Source: Aequorivita sp.
Lineage (GTDB): Bacteria; Bacteroidota; Bacteroidia; Flavobacteriales; Flavobacteriaceae
Assembly (NCBI GenBank): GCA_020435825.1
Contig: JAGQYY010000004.1
Span: forward strand, 12,681 to 74,094
DNA: 61,414 nucleotides
Direction of reading: 5' to 3'
The notes under the pieces are model-generated. The model had not been told where the DNA came from. It ran no database searches and worked only from the letters and a program-made list of their open reading frames with translations. How positions within the stretch are numbered: the stretch's first letter is position 1; each line of letters opens with the position of its first letter. The position numbers were made by a program, and so were the translations under genes. Positions 7,751 to 17,640 of the stretch are shown here, piece after piece.

Positions 7751-9562
7751 TTATTTCCCTGAAAAATCAATCAATTTTCTTCGGTATGCCGTGAGCAGTT
7801 TTGATTTTGAAACAAAACCATAGTACTTACCGTGGCTTATTACTGGAAGGTTCCAAGCCCCCGTGTCTTGAAATTTTTTCATAACATCAGTCATTTTATC
7901 TTCTTCCAAATTGATAATATTTGGAGGGCTGTGCATAAGTTCTTTTGCTTTCAGTTCCTCATAGAGGTTTTGATCGAACATTACGGGCCTAAGATCGTCT
8001 AGAAGGATAATTCCCTTTAGTTCATTCGTTTCCTTGTCCAGTACCGGAAAAAGATTTCTTTTAGATTTTACAACGGCTTGATGCACGATTTCACCAAGAT
8101 TCATTTGCGGGTATATTGGCACAAAGTCGCGTTCTATAACAGCCTGTATATCCATCAGGGTGAGAACTGCGTGATCCTTATCGTGGGTTATGAGCTCACC
8201 CTTTCTGCCCAACTCCATTGCATAAACGGAATGAGGGATGAAGTATTTGGTGATGGAAAAACTGATGGCAGCCGTAATCATCAATGGAATGAAGAGGTCG
8301 TACCCTCCGGTAACCTCGGCGATTAGGAAAATGGCAGTTAATGGAGCATAGAGTACGCCAGCCATTAAACCTGTCATTCCCACCAATGTAAAATTGCTTT
8401 CAGAAACTCCGTTGGGAAAGAGGCCGCAGTTGTTAAGAACTTTGGCTACCACGTTGCCCATAATACTTCCCATAAACAATACGGGAGCAAAAATACCACC
8501 CACGCCACCTGCGCCAAAGGTAAGCGAACTGGCAATAATCTTGAAAAAAACCAGGCCTGCTAAAAGGGCTATTACCACCCAAATGCTCGTTAAGTCAAGA
8601 TTAAAGATGTTATTCTGAAGGGCTATTTCAGGGTTCCCTTTTACTAGGTTATTTATTACATCAAACCCTTCACCATAAAGTGGAGGAATAAAATATACGA
8701 GCACGCCCAGACCCACACCTCCCATAATCAGGCGCTTTCCAGGGGAATTTATTTTTTCAAAAAAAGTTTGTATGCCGGCGTAAACCTTAGTGAAATAAAC
8801 TGAAGTAAAACCTGCCGCCAAACCTAAAATCATATAGAAAGGAACATCGCTAAGGTAGAAAGCATCTGTATTCTTAAAGGGTAGCAAAACATCACTTCCA
8901 AAAAAGAAATAAGAAGTAAGAATCCCTGAAATGGATGCAAGCAAAAGCGGGAGCATAGAGGCTAGGGTAAGATCCAGGCTGAAAACTTCTATTGCAAAAA
9001 TTAATGCTGCAATAGGAGCCTTAAAGATAGATGCCATTGCTCCTGCTGCTGCACAACCAATCAATAGGGTTCTATTTGCTTGGTTAAGGTGCAGAACGCG
9101 AGAGAGGTTTGAGCTTAATGCCGCCCCTGTGGCAACGGTTGGCCCTTCTAGTCCCACTGAGCCTCCAAAACCAACGGTAATGGGCGCTGTTAAGATGCTG
9201 CCAAACATTTGATAACGCTGTATAAATCCTTTCTTTTTTGAAATTGCAAACAGTGTTGAAGGAATACCGTGGCTTACCTTTTTTCGTATTACGTATTTTA
9301 TGATAAAATAGACAATGGTTAGCCCAAGGATGGGAAACACAAAATAAAAAGCCGTATGGTAATATTGAATTAAATTCCCTTCCAGCAAATGCTGGATAAA
9401 GTGTGTAAGGTTTTTGAGGATAACCGCTCCAACGCCAGATAAAAACCCCACGACTATGGCTATTAAATATACAAATTGCGTTTGCGAAATGTATTTAATT
9501 CGCCAAATAAGAAAGCGTGTTAGCAATGTCCTTTTTTGTGCTGGCATCTTTAATGATATCAT
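7751..9562 (-). CDS. ClC-family chloride channel/transporter with C-terminal CBS pair
   Basis: A 603-residue inner-membrane ClC protein. The anion-path motif GSVGLEGP is at 134-141 with the gating glutamate (Glu139, equivalent to E. coli ClC Glu148) retained. The helix at about 180-194, KAPIAALIFAIEVF, aligns with FNAPLAGILFIIEEM of E. coli ClC; the equivalent of the proton glutamate (Glu203) is Val193, which suggests channel-like or uncoupled behaviour. Residues after about 465 form two CBS domains (for example LDKETNELKGIILLDDLRPVM), which usually bind adenine nucleotides. ATG 9562 touches the aspS terminator palindrome; ATG 9547 (MPAQKR) is an equally plausible start. It is followed at once by the small membrane protein. 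Confidence 0.92.
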   Translation of the reverse strand: MISLKMPAQKRTLLTRFLIWRIKYISQTQFVYLIAIVVGFLSGVGAVILKNLTHFIQHLLEGNLIQYYHTAFYFVFPILGLTIVYFIIKYVIRKKVSHGIPSTLFAISKKKGFIQRYQMFGSILTAPITVGFGGSVGLEGPTVATGAALSSNLSRVLHLNQANRTLLIGCAAAGAMASIFKAPIAALIFAIEVFSLDLTLASMLPLLLASISGILTSYFFFGSDVLLPFKNTDAFYLSDVPFYMILGLAAGFTSVYFTKVYAGIQTFFEKINSPGKRLIMGGVGLGVLVYFIPPLYGEGFDVINNLVKGNPEIALQNNIFNLDLTSIWVVIALLAGLVFFKIIASSLTFGAGGVGGIFAPVLFMGSIMGNVVAKVLNNCGLFPNGVSESNFTLVGMTGLMAGVLYAPLTAIFLIAEVTGGYDLFIPLMITAAISFSITKYFIPHSVYAMELGRKGELITHDKDHAVLTLMDIQAVIERDFVPIYPQMNLGEIVHQAVVKSKRNLFPVLDKETNELKGIILLDDLRPVMFDQNLYEELKAKELMHSPPNIINLEEDKMTDVMKKFQDTGAWNLPVISHGKYYGFVSKSKLLTAYRRKLIDFSGK

Positions 9563-9588
9563 AAAAACCCTGCCATGGCAGGGTTTTT
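9563..9588 (-). terminator. Perfect palindromic terminator after aspS
   Basis: A 26-base perfect palindrome centred at 9575/9576 with arms AAAAACCCTGCCA. It lies directly behind the aspS stop and directly before the first ClC ATG, so it can end aspS transcription while limiting read-through into the ClC gene. Symmetric A/T arms would also allow plus-strand termination. Confidence 0.8.
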
Positions 9589-9589
9589 A

Positions 9590-11354
9590 TTACGATTTTA
9601 TTTCAACTTTTAAATGAAGTTCCTCCAATTGGTTTTCATCAATGGGAGCGGGGGCATCAATCATTACGTCGCGGCCTGCGTTGTTTTTTGGGAAAGCAAT
9701 AAAGTCGCGTATGGTTTCCTGCCCGCCCAAGATGGCTACCAATCTATCCAAGCCGAAAGCAATACCGCCGTGTGGTGGCGCACCGTATTGAAAGGCATCC
9801 ATCAAAAAGCCAAACTGAGCTTTTGCTTCTTCAGGGGTGAAGCCTAAATAATCAAACATCAAAGCTTGTGTTTTTTTATCGTGAATACGTATGGAACCAC
9901 CACCAATTTCGTTTCCGTTTAAAACCAAATCGTAGGCATTTGCCTTTACATCACCTGGGTTTGTTGCCAAAAGCTCCAACTGCCCGGGTTTTGGGGAAGT
10001 AAAGGGGTGGTGCATTGCGTGGTAACGCTCGGTTTCCTCATCCCATTCCAAAAGCGGGAAATCCACAACCCAAAGCGGGGCAAATTCGTTATTCTTTCGT
10101 AAACCAAGCTGCTCTGCCAAATGCATGCGCAGGGCACTAAGCTGAGTTCGTGTTTTTTGTTTTTGCCCAGCCATTATCAGTATCAAATCTCCTGGTTTGG
10201 AATTGCATTTATTGGCCCATTCCTTAAGGGTTTCTTCCCCAAAAAATTTGTCGATGGAAGATTTTAAAGTTCCATCGGGATTGTATTTTACCCAAATTAA
10301 ACCTGTAGCTCCAATTTGGGGGCGCTTAACAAAATCTACCAAGGCATCAATTTGTTTTCGGCTGTATTCTGAGCAACCTTCAACATTTATCGCCACTACC
10401 AATTCGGCATTGTCAAAAACAGGAAAACCTTTGGGCTCAAAGATCCCCCCTTCGGGGGTTAGGGGGCAGAACTCCATCCCGAAACGGATATCCGGTTTGT
10501 CGTTTCCATACTTCGCCATGGCTTCGTCATAAGTCATTCTTGGGAAATCGGAAACTTCTACACCGTTTATTTCTTTCAAAAGATGTTTTGTCAAACCTTC
10601 AAAAGCGTTCAAAATATCTTCTTGCTCAACGAAAGCCATTTCGCAGTCTATCTGTGTGAATTCCGGCTGGCGGTCTGCACGCAAATCCTCATCGCGGAAG
10701 CATTTTACGATTTGGAAATATTTGTCCAAGCCGCCTACCATCAACAACTGCTTAAACGTTTGGGGCGATTGCGGAAGGGCATAAAACTGCCCTTCGTTCA
10801 TAACGGGAAGGCACCACGAAATCGCGCGCGCCTTCGGGAGTCGATTTGATTAAATAGGGGGTTTCTACTTCAACAAAACCTTGGTTTGATAGGTAGTTGC
10901 GAACGGCAATGGCAACTTTATGGCGGAAAATTAAATTTTCGCGCACGGGTTTTCTGCGGATATCCAAATAGCGATATTTCATCCTTAAATCCTCGCCTCC
11001 GTCAGTTTCATCTTCTATGGTAAAGGGCGGGGTGATGGATTCGTTTAGAATAGTTAATCCAGAAACCAAAATTTCCACATCGCCCGTTGGCATATTTGGG
11101 TTTTTGGACTCGCGCTCAATTACGGTTCCTTTTACTTGTATTACAAACTCGCGGCCCAATTTGGTAGCTTTTTCTATTACTTCTTTTGAAGTCCGTTCCT
11201 CATCAAAAATAAGTTGGGTGATGCCGTAGCGGTCGCGAAGGTCTACCCAAACCATAAAGCCTTTGTCGCGGGTTTTCTGTACCCAGCCTGCAAGGGTTAC
11301 TTCCTTATTGATATCTTCGGCACGCAGTTGGCCATTGTTGTGCGTTCTGTACAT
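9590..11354 (-). pseudogene. aspS: Aspartate-tRNA ligase, complete but interrupted by a one-base frameshift
   Basis: Together the two frames encode a normal class II AspRS of about 587 residues. The first frame (11354 to 10803, 184 residues) has the OB-fold anticodon domain ([22 protein letters not shown]) and motif 1, ending [12 protein letters not shown]. The second resumes at ATG 10801 with [18 protein letters not shown], motif 2 ([18 protein letters not shown]) and motif 3 ([15 protein letters not shown]). A single extra T (10802/10803) separates them; without it PSR joins MNEG exactly as in homologues. Unshifted, translation would stop at 10752 after 200 residues. The gene should be essential, so a sequencing error is the first suspicion. 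Residues [13 protein letters not shown] are encoded by a GC-rich repeat inserted at 10445-10469. Confidence 0.85.
10445..10469. repeat. GC-rich palindromic repeat inside aspS
   Basis: CCCCTTCGGGGG followed by TTAGGGGGC, 10447-10467, is identical over 21 bases to the copy after polA at 52477-52497. On the coding strand it is read in frame as PLTPEGG. Family alignment suggests that it replaces a shorter, unrelated segment between FGMEF and [10 protein letters not shown]. Confidence 0.75.
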
Positions 11355-11464
11355 TTTATTCAGAAAAAAATTGAGAGGGCAAATTTAATAAGTATTAAAT
11401 GAATTGAAGTGGTTTTGAAGGGATTATTATTTAGCACGAGTCCACGAATGTTTTAAAAAGAAAA

Positions 11465-11493
11465 ACCTGCAAGGTTTTGGAAAGCTTGCAGGT
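11465..11493 (-). terminator. Terminator of the efflux operon
   Basis: ACCTGCAAG (11465-11473) pairs with CTTGCAGGT (11485-11493). On the minus strand the stem is followed by TTTTTCTTTTT, so it ends transcripts coming from the RND gene, whose stop is at 11560. Confidence 0.8.
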
Positions 11494-11559
11494 CATTTAT
11501 ATAATCTAATAAAAGTTTTTGAATGGACTCGACGGATAGAAGGTTTATCGATTCTCTAT

Positions 11560-14500
11560 TCACAATTGTTCCTTTGCCTTTAATTTCTTCAACTCTTTCA
11601 TTCTACGTCTTTTTCTGAATTTAATCTTGGCGCGGTTTACCAAGTAGAACATCACCGGTACCACAATCAAGGTCAAGAAAGTAGCGAATATCAATCCGAA
11701 GATTACCGTCCAAGCCAGCGGTCCCCAGAAAATAACATTGTCACCGCCTATGTAAATGTTTGGGCTGTAATCTGTAAACAATCCAAAGAAATCTATGTTG
11801 AAGCCAATGGCCAAAGGCACCAGCCCAAGCACGGTGGTTATTGCGGTAAGCAATACAGGGCGCAAACGCGACTTTCCACCAGCAACAATGATGTCAAAAT
11901 ACTGACGTTTGGTGAGCATATCGTCATCGTCCATTTCTAGTTCCTGCATTTTTCGGTCTATGAGAATCTGGGTGTAATCTATGAGTACGATGGCATTGTT
12001 AACCACAATACCGGCAAGCGAGATGATACCCATCATGGTCATAATAATCACGAAATCCATATGGAAAATGACCAGCCCGAGGAACACGCCTGCCAAACTC
12101 AAAATGACCGAAGTTAGAATAATCACGGGCTTTGAAAGTGAGTTAAACTGGCCAACCAAGATAAGCATGATTCCACCTAAGGCATAAAAAAGTGCTAATA
12201 AAAGGAAGCTCATGTTGTCTGCCTGTTCTTCCTGTTCGCCCGTAAAGGCAAGGTTTATATCTTTTGGAAGATCGTAATTTTGAAGTTCGGTTTTTAGGTC
12301 GTTTACAATTTCGGTTGCGTTGTAGCCTCCAATTACGTTAGAGTAAACGGTAATGGTTCGTTTTAAATCTTTCCTTTTAATAGAACTGAAGGAAGCGGTA
12401 TTTTTCTTCGTAACCATTGCGGAAATAGGTATTTGCACAATTTTTCCTTGATTGTTTCTGAAAGTAATTGGCTGATTGAAAAGTGCGCTTTCATCATAAC
12501 GGGTTTTTTCAGAAAGGCGGACGTTTATTTCGTAATCATCATCTCCTTCTTTGTATGTGGAAGCTTCTTCGCCAAATATAGCGCGGCGCAGGGTTTGACC
12601 AATCTGTCCCGTGGAAATTCCCAACTGGCCTGCTTTTTCACGGTCCACGGTCACATCCATCTCGGGTTTACTTTTGTTAACGTCTATCTTCAATTCCTCA
12701 ATACCGCTGATTCCCAAACTTTCAATATAGGAACGCAGGTTTTCAGCTTGGCGAAGCATTTCTTCATAATTCTCGCCACTCAATTCAATGTTGATCGGAT
12801 AGCCTACCGGCGGACCGGCAGCATCTTTTTCAACAATAATGGAAGCGCCCGGGAAGCCTTTTACGGCATCTCGCACTTCTTCCAGCACATCACTGCTTTT
12901 CACACCACGTCGCAGTTGGAAATCACGCATGGAAAGGGTTATTTTTCCTTTTTGTGGCATTTCGTTGCTCTGGCCACCATCGGTCTGTGGATTTCCCGCG
13001 CCTTGACCCACTTGCGAAATGGCAGATTCCACCATATAATTATAGCCGTTATCATCATATTTTGAAATGGCTTTAAAAACACGTTTTTCTACTTCTTTAG
13101 TAAGTTCGTTTGTTTTTTCAATGTCTGTTCCTTGTGGATATTCAATGTAGGTAATAATCTGGTTGGGCTCGTTTTCGGGAAAGAAAAGCACATTTGGTTG
13201 TGCAATTCCGACTAAAATGAAAGACATTATTAATAGTGCAATAGTTCCGAAGAAAAACACATAGGCTTTCCTTCCGCGCAATGCATATTTCAATGTTTTT
13301 TCGTATAAATTCTCCAGCTTTTTAAGGGATTTATATTGAAAATAATCTACAGCACCGGCTAATATGTATTTATAAACCCAAAGCATAATTGCAGAAAGTA
13401 TAGCCAAATTTCCAAAGCCACGAAAAGCTGCTACATCCATTGAGAAACCTGCAACCAAAAGTAAAATACCCACACATAGCAAAATCAAACTCCAGCGGAT
13501 TAGTTTCTTTTTTGTCATAGATTCTTCTTCGGTTTTCATAAATTCTGAAGTAAGCATGGAATTAATTATCAGCGCCACAAAAAGCGATGATGAAAGCACC
13601 ACGGAAAGCGTGATGGGGAAGTAAATCATAAATTTACCGATGGTTCCCGGCCACAGCCCAAGCGGAAAAAAGGCCGCTAAGGTGGTCGCGGTTGAAGCGA
13701 TAATAGGCCAGGCAATCTCGCCCATACCTTGTTTGGCGGCTTTTCGAGGCGACATGCCCTCACTCATTAAAGTATATACGTTCTCTACCACCACAATCCC
13801 GTTGTCCACCAGCATCCCAAGACCCATTACAAGCCCGAAAAGCACCATCGTGTTTAACGTAAAGCCTATTGAGGAAAGGATAAATAACGACATCAGCATA
13901 GAAAGCGGAATGGCGAAACCTACGAAAAGTGCGTTTCTGAAGCCTAAGAAAAACATCAAGACCAGTACAACCAAAATTACCCCGAAGATGATGTTGTTTA
14001 CCAAATCATTAACTTGGTTTTCGGTTTTTATGGATTGATCGTTTGTTAAACTAATGTGCAAACTTTTCGGAAGATAATTTTCCTGTTCTTCGGCTACAAT
14101 TTTTTTGATCTGCTCTACGGCTTCAATCATGTTTTTTCCGGCGCGTTTTTTCACATCGAGCATCACTACTGGCTTTCCGTATTCACGCGCATAGGTAGTA
14201 GCATCTTTTTCCTTAAATTCTATAGTTGCAATGTCTTTAAGGAAAATAATACCGTCATCTTTTTTAACCACAACGTTTTCCAGCTCTTTCGGATCTTCAA
14301 TTTCACCCGTAATTCGGATGTTTTTTTGAATTCCGTTGGTAATAATGTTTCCACCGGAAATCGTGTTATTTTCACCTTTAACAGCGTTTATAATATTGTC
14401 AAAACTAACCTGCGAGGCGGTCATTTTATAGATGTCAACAGCAATTTCAATTTCCTTTTCCTCGGCGCCACGTATAGTTGCTTCTTTAATTTGGGGGAGC

Positions 14501-15039
14501 AATTCAATTTTATCCTGAAGATATTCGGCGTAGTCCTTCAACTGCTGTACGGGATAGTCGCCCGTCAGGTTAATGTTTAGGATGGGCATTTCTTCAGAAA
14601 AATTCAAATCGAAAACGTTCGGCTCTACTTTAGCGCCGTTTGTAAGAACTGGCCAAGTAGTTTCTGCTTTCACCTGATCTACTTTGTCTTTCACAGATTG
14701 TTTGGCTACCGGGATTTCTACATTTTCTTCAAATTCTACAATGATAATAGAGTAATCTTGAAGCGTAGTTGAGGTAATTTCCTTTACGCCTGCAACGTCT
14801 TTAAATTCTTCTTCCAAAGGTTCGGTAATAAATTTTTCAACGTCCTCTGCGGAGTTTCCCGGGTTTACGGAGCTAACATAGATTTTGGTTTCAATGATTT
14901 CAGGAAAAGCCTCGCGCGGCATACTGTAATAGGCAAAAGCGCCCAGAAACAGAATGATTGCCATAATTACATAGACCGTCATTTTATTGTCAATGGCCCA
15001 GGACGATATGCTAAATTCTTTATACGGATTTTTACTCAT
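11560..15039 (-). CDS. RND multidrug efflux permease (AcrB/HAE1-like)
   Basis: A 1159-residue inner-membrane proton-driven pump, with MTVYVIMAIILFLGAFAYYSMPREAFPEI as N-terminal helix and the porter domain after it. The membrane core carries LGMLVDNGIVVVENVYTLM in the TM4 region, with the proton-relay aspartate, and a second helix bundle with GIVVNNAIVLIDYTQ near the C-terminus. It is about 100 residues longer than AcrB because of an extra hydrophobic segment near residues 510-580 (LIRWSLILLCVGILLLVAG), a form common in Bacteroidota. The C-terminus is strongly basic. It is the last gene of the tetR-tolC-MFP-RND operon, 15 bases after the MFP stop. The substrate cannot be told from sequence. 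Confidence 0.93.
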   Translation of the reverse strand: MSKNPYKEFSISSWAIDNKMTVYVIMAIILFLGAFAYYSMPREAFPEIIETKIYVSSVNPGNSAEDVEKFITEPLEEEFKDVAGVKEITSTTLQDYSIIIVEFEENVEIPVAKQSVKDKVDQVKAETTWPVLTNGAKVEPNVFDLNFSEEMPILNINLTGDYPVQQLKDYAEYLQDKIELLPQIKEATIRGAEEKEIEIAVDIYKMTASQVSFDNIINAVKGENNTISGGNIITNGIQKNIRITGEIEDPKELENVVVKKDDGIIFLKDIATIEFKEKDATTYAREYGKPVVMLDVKKRAGKNMIEAVEQIKKIVAEEQENYLPKSLHISLTNDQSIKTENQVNDLVNNIIFGVILVVLVLMFFLGFRNALFVGFAIPLSMLMSLFILSSIGFTLNTMVLFGLVMGLGMLVDNGIVVVENVYTLMSEGMSPRKAAKQGMGEIAWPIIASTATTLAAFFPLGLWPGTIGKFMIYFPITLSVVLSSSLFVALIINSMLTSEFMKTEEESMTKKKLIRWSLILLCVGILLLVAGFSMDVAAFRGFGNLAILSAIMLWVYKYILAGAVDYFQYKSLKKLENLYEKTLKYALRGRKAYVFFFGTIALLIMSFILVGIAQPNVLFFPENEPNQIITYIEYPQGTDIEKTNELTKEVEKRVFKAISKYDDNGYNYMVESAISQVGQGAGNPQTDGGQSNEMPQKGKITLSMRDFQLRRGVKSSDVLEEVRDAVKGFPGASIIVEKDAAGPPVGYPINIELSGENYEEMLRQAENLRSYIESLGISGIEELKIDVNKSKPEMDVTVDREKAGQLGISTGQIGQTLRRAIFGEEASTYKEGDDDYEINVRLSEKTRYDESALFNQPITFRNNQGKIVQIPISAMVTKKNTASFSSIKRKDLKRTITVYSNVIGGYNATEIVNDLKTELQNYDLPKDINLAFTGEQEEQADNMSFLLLALFYALGGIMLILVGQFNSLSKPVIILTSVILSLAGVFLGLVIFHMDFVIIMTMMGIISLAGIVVNNAIVLIDYTQILIDRKMQELEMDDDDMLTKRQYFDIIVAGGKSRLRPVLLTAITTVLGLVPLAIGFNIDFFGLFTDYSPNIYIGGDNVIFWGPLAWTVIFGLIFATFLTLIVVPVMFYLVNRAKIKFRKRRRMKELKKLKAKEQL

Positions 15040-15054
15040 AAAGCTATGGGTTTC

Positions 15055-16215
15055 TTATTTTTTGATGGTTACTTTTTGACCGTCGCGAAGAGTTTTTGCG
15101 CCTTCTTTAATTATGGTATCACCTTTTTTCAGACCAGATTTCACCTCTGTATGGTTTTGGTATGAAAGTCCTGTTTCAAGCAGCACGCGTTTTGCGATCC
15201 CTATGGAATCGTTAAAGGGGTGGTAGATATAGGCAATCGTTTCGCCCGCGGCATTTTCCTGTAAAATGTTTTCTGGAACGGTTATGGCGTTTTCTGCACT
15301 ATAATCATTCACTTTTACGGTTGCAATAAGGTTTGGTTTTACTAACCCGTCTTTATTGGGAATTTCGACTTGTATTTCAAAACTTCTGTTGTTCGGATTT
15401 ATGTAGTTGCTTACTTGGCGCACGGTTCCGGTGAATTCCTCATTTATTGAAGCCAATTTCACCATTACCTGCGTTCCCTTTTTAATATTTTTAAGATAAG
15501 TTTCCGGAATGGATGCTTTCACGTACATATTGCTCAAATTAACCAAGCGGATGATAGGCGTTTGGCCCGGAACAACCACTTGTCCCGGATCAGAAATAAT
15601 TTCATCAACCACCCCGCTGAAGGGAGCTGTGATTAAAGTTTTTGCCAATTGTGATCGCATTTGCTGGGTAGCATTTTTGGCAGCTTCATAATTAGTTTTG
15701 GCTTGTAAATACTGTATTTCGGAACCAATTTTTTGTTGCCACAAACGCTCTTGACGTTCAAAAGTGGTTTTTGCCAATGCCAACTGGGCTTCCTGTTGTG
15801 CAACTTGGCTGGACATTCCGCCATCGTCTATTTTGGCAAGGCGCTGACCTTTGGAAACACGTTGGCCTTCCTTAACATAAACATTAGTAAGTACTCCGGA
15901 ATATTCCGCATTTAAGACTACGTTCTGGTCCGTTTCCACATTGCCTTGCACTTCAACATAATGTTTAAAAAGGGTGTCTTTAATTACTTCTGCAGTAATC
16001 AAGGCTGGACGTTCCTTTTTTTCGTGGGAATCTATGTATTGATTCAGTTTGTCTATATCAGCTTTTAGGTCGCGTTGCTGTTTGTTCAGTTCGGCACGCT
16101 TGGCCTTTATCGCGGCCATGTCATTCGAATCAATAACCGCATCAACAGATTTGTTGTCACCTCCGCAGGAAGTGAGTGAGATTAACGTGATTAGAAATAG
16201 AATTGATTTTTTCAT
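15055..16215 (-). CDS. RND efflux periplasmic adaptor (membrane fusion lipoprotein)
   Basis: A 386-residue MFP subunit that bridges the RND pump and the TolC channel. It has a lipoprotein signal with lipobox LTSC (Cys17) followed by GGDNKS. A short coiled coil (about 33-65, IKAKRAELNKQQRDLKADIDK) precedes the biotinyl-lipoyl barrel (NAEYSGVLTNVYVKEGQRVSKGQ), the alpha-hairpin (QQEAQLALAKTTFERQERLW) and the beta-barrel (GVVDEIISDPGQVV). It sits between tolC and the permease in the same operon. Confidence 0.93.
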   Translation of the reverse strand: MKKSILFLITLISLTSCGGDNKSVDAVIDSNDMAAIKAKRAELNKQQRDLKADIDKLNQYIDSHEKKERPALITAEVIKDTLFKHYVEVQGNVETDQNVVLNAEYSGVLTNVYVKEGQRVSKGQRLAKIDDGGMSSQVAQQEAQLALAKTTFERQERLWQQKIGSEIQYLQAKTNYEAAKNATQQMRSQLAKTLITAPFSGVVDEIISDPGQVVVPGQTPIIRLVNLSNMYVKASIPETYLKNIKKGTQVMVKLASINEEFTGTVRQVSNYINPNNRSFEIQVEIPNKDGLVKPNLIATVKVNDYSAENAITVPENILQENAAGETIAYIYHPFNDSIGIAKRVLLETGLSYQNHTEVKSGLKKGDTIIKEGAKTLRDGQKVTIKK

Positions 16216-16260
16216 TTGTTGATTTTTTTTAAAAAGTCGATTAGTTGATAGGTTTATAGA

Positions 16261-17640
16261 TTAGTATTTTCCTTTAATTTCTTCGTAATTCATTCGCAAT
16301 TGTGGAATATTGAGAACCGTTTCAAGGTTTGCTTTTTCATTTATTAGCGTAAGCATAGATTGAAAAAATTGCTGCTGTGCTGAATATAATTGGGTTTGCG
16401 CCTGACGCAAATCAAAACTAGTTGATAGGCCTTCGGTGAATTTTATTTGGTTTTTGCCTTCAATACGCTCGGCCAAAGCAAGATTTTTCTTTGAATTACT
16501 GAAGTTTTCTATTGCAAATTGATAATTGCTTTGTGCCGTGGTTAGGTCAAGTTTTATTTGTTGCTGGGTTTGTTCAAGATCTGTCTTGGCTTGGTCCAAA
16601 GCTATTCGTGTGCGTTGGGAGGCCGCACTCCGCATACCACTACTGAAAATGGGAATGTTTAAAGTCACTCCTAAAACTGAGGATTGATACCATTTTTGGT
16701 CTCCGTTAAAGAAAGTAAATTCATTGTCGTTTGCTGAAGTACCATAATTAACAAAGGCAGAAAGTCTGGGAAGAAATTTGCTTTTTTCCAAGCGGTTTTC
16801 AAAATATCGTTGTTCAACGAGGTTATTGGCTATTTTATAATCTACGTTATCTTCAATATTTATTGACGAATCCAAAAGTGAAAGACTAATATTTTGGTTT
16901 GCCAATTGGTCCAAATCATCAGTTAAAGTTACGGCAACTTTCACATCGATACCCAAAGCAAGATTGAACATTTGCTTAGCGATAGCCTGACTTCTGAGGG
17001 CATTGTTGAGTTGGGTTTCAATATCCAACAGGGTTATTTCCAACTGTTCTACACTTTCCTCTTCACCCAAACCGTTTTCGTAAATTTTTCGGGTTTCGTT
17101 GAGGTTTTTCTCAAGATTGGTTTTATTTTTCTCAAAAATGTCCACCAATTCCTGCGCCAGTAAGACGCTTCCGTAGGCATTGATTACACCCTTTCTCACT
17201 TCCAAACGTGTTTTCTCGTTGGCATTTTCAGAATACCTCAAAAACGCCTTTGCAGCCTTTAGGCCTACAAGATAACTTCCATCAAAAATTAACTGGTTTA
17301 AGGTGGCGACAGCATTTGCATTTTGCTTCGTTCCAAAGGTAACGGGAACAAAAGTTCCAGGCTCACCGCCAGTAATTTCGGCAGGAAGAAGGGTAACCGG
17401 TTGTTTTAAATTGTTTTGATAATTAATGGAACCGTCTATTTGTGGGAGCCCTGTAGCCGTGGTTTCCCACTTTTGCTTGATAGCTTTGGCAATATCGCGT
17501 TGCGCATTTATGGAGGTGTAATTGCTGTCCAAAGCAAAGATTACCGCCTCTTCCAAGGTGAAACTATATTGCTTTCCCTGCTGCGAAAAACCTATAGTAG
17601 CAGAGAATAGAAAGCTGAATATTAAAAGTTTTTTAGTCAT
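16261..17640 (-). CDS. TolC-family outer-membrane efflux channel
   Basis: A 459-residue TolC/OEP protein with a signal peptide ending at about residue 20 (GFSQQG). Two OEP repeats are seen: long helices such as LEEAVIFALDSNYTSINAQRD and ENGLGEEESVEQLEITLLDIETQ, and in the second half LEQTQQQIKLDLTTAQSNY and GLSTSFDLRQAQTQLYSAQQQ. It makes the outer-membrane duct of the pump. Its start codon region overlaps the end of the TetR gene by eight bases, which indicates translational coupling. Confidence 0.93.
   Translation of the reverse strand: MTKKLLIFSFLFSATIGFSQQGKQYSFTLEEAVIFALDSNYTSINAQRDIAKAIKQKWETTATGLPQIDGSINYQNNLKQPVTLLPAEITGGEPGTFVPVTFGTKQNANAVATLNQLIFDGSYLVGLKAAKAFLRYSENANEKTRLEVRKGVINAYGSVLLAQELVDIFEKNKTNLEKNLNETRKIYENGLGEEESVEQLEITLLDIETQLNNALRSQAIAKQMFNLALGIDVKVAVTLTDDLDQLANQNISLSLLDSSINIEDNVDYKIANNLVEQRYFENRLEKSKFLPRLSAFVNYGTSANDNEFTFFNGDQKWYQSSVLGVTLNIPIFSSGMRSAASQRTRIALDQAKTDLEQTQQQIKLDLTTAQSNYQFAIENFSNSKKNLALAERIEGKNQIKFTEGLSTSFDLRQAQTQLYSAQQQFFQSMLTLINEKANLETVLNIPQLRMNYEEIKGKY

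Noticed and set aside
10752-10806. Programmed +1 frameshifting in aspS
   Set aside because: There is no stop or rare codon at the junction and no known slippery pattern; a one-base insertion or sequencing error explains it better.
12433-13065. A 210-codon plus-strand open frame inside the RND permease gene
   Set aside because: Antisense to conserved periplasmic domain sequence, Phe/His-rich product, no start context; a shadow frame.
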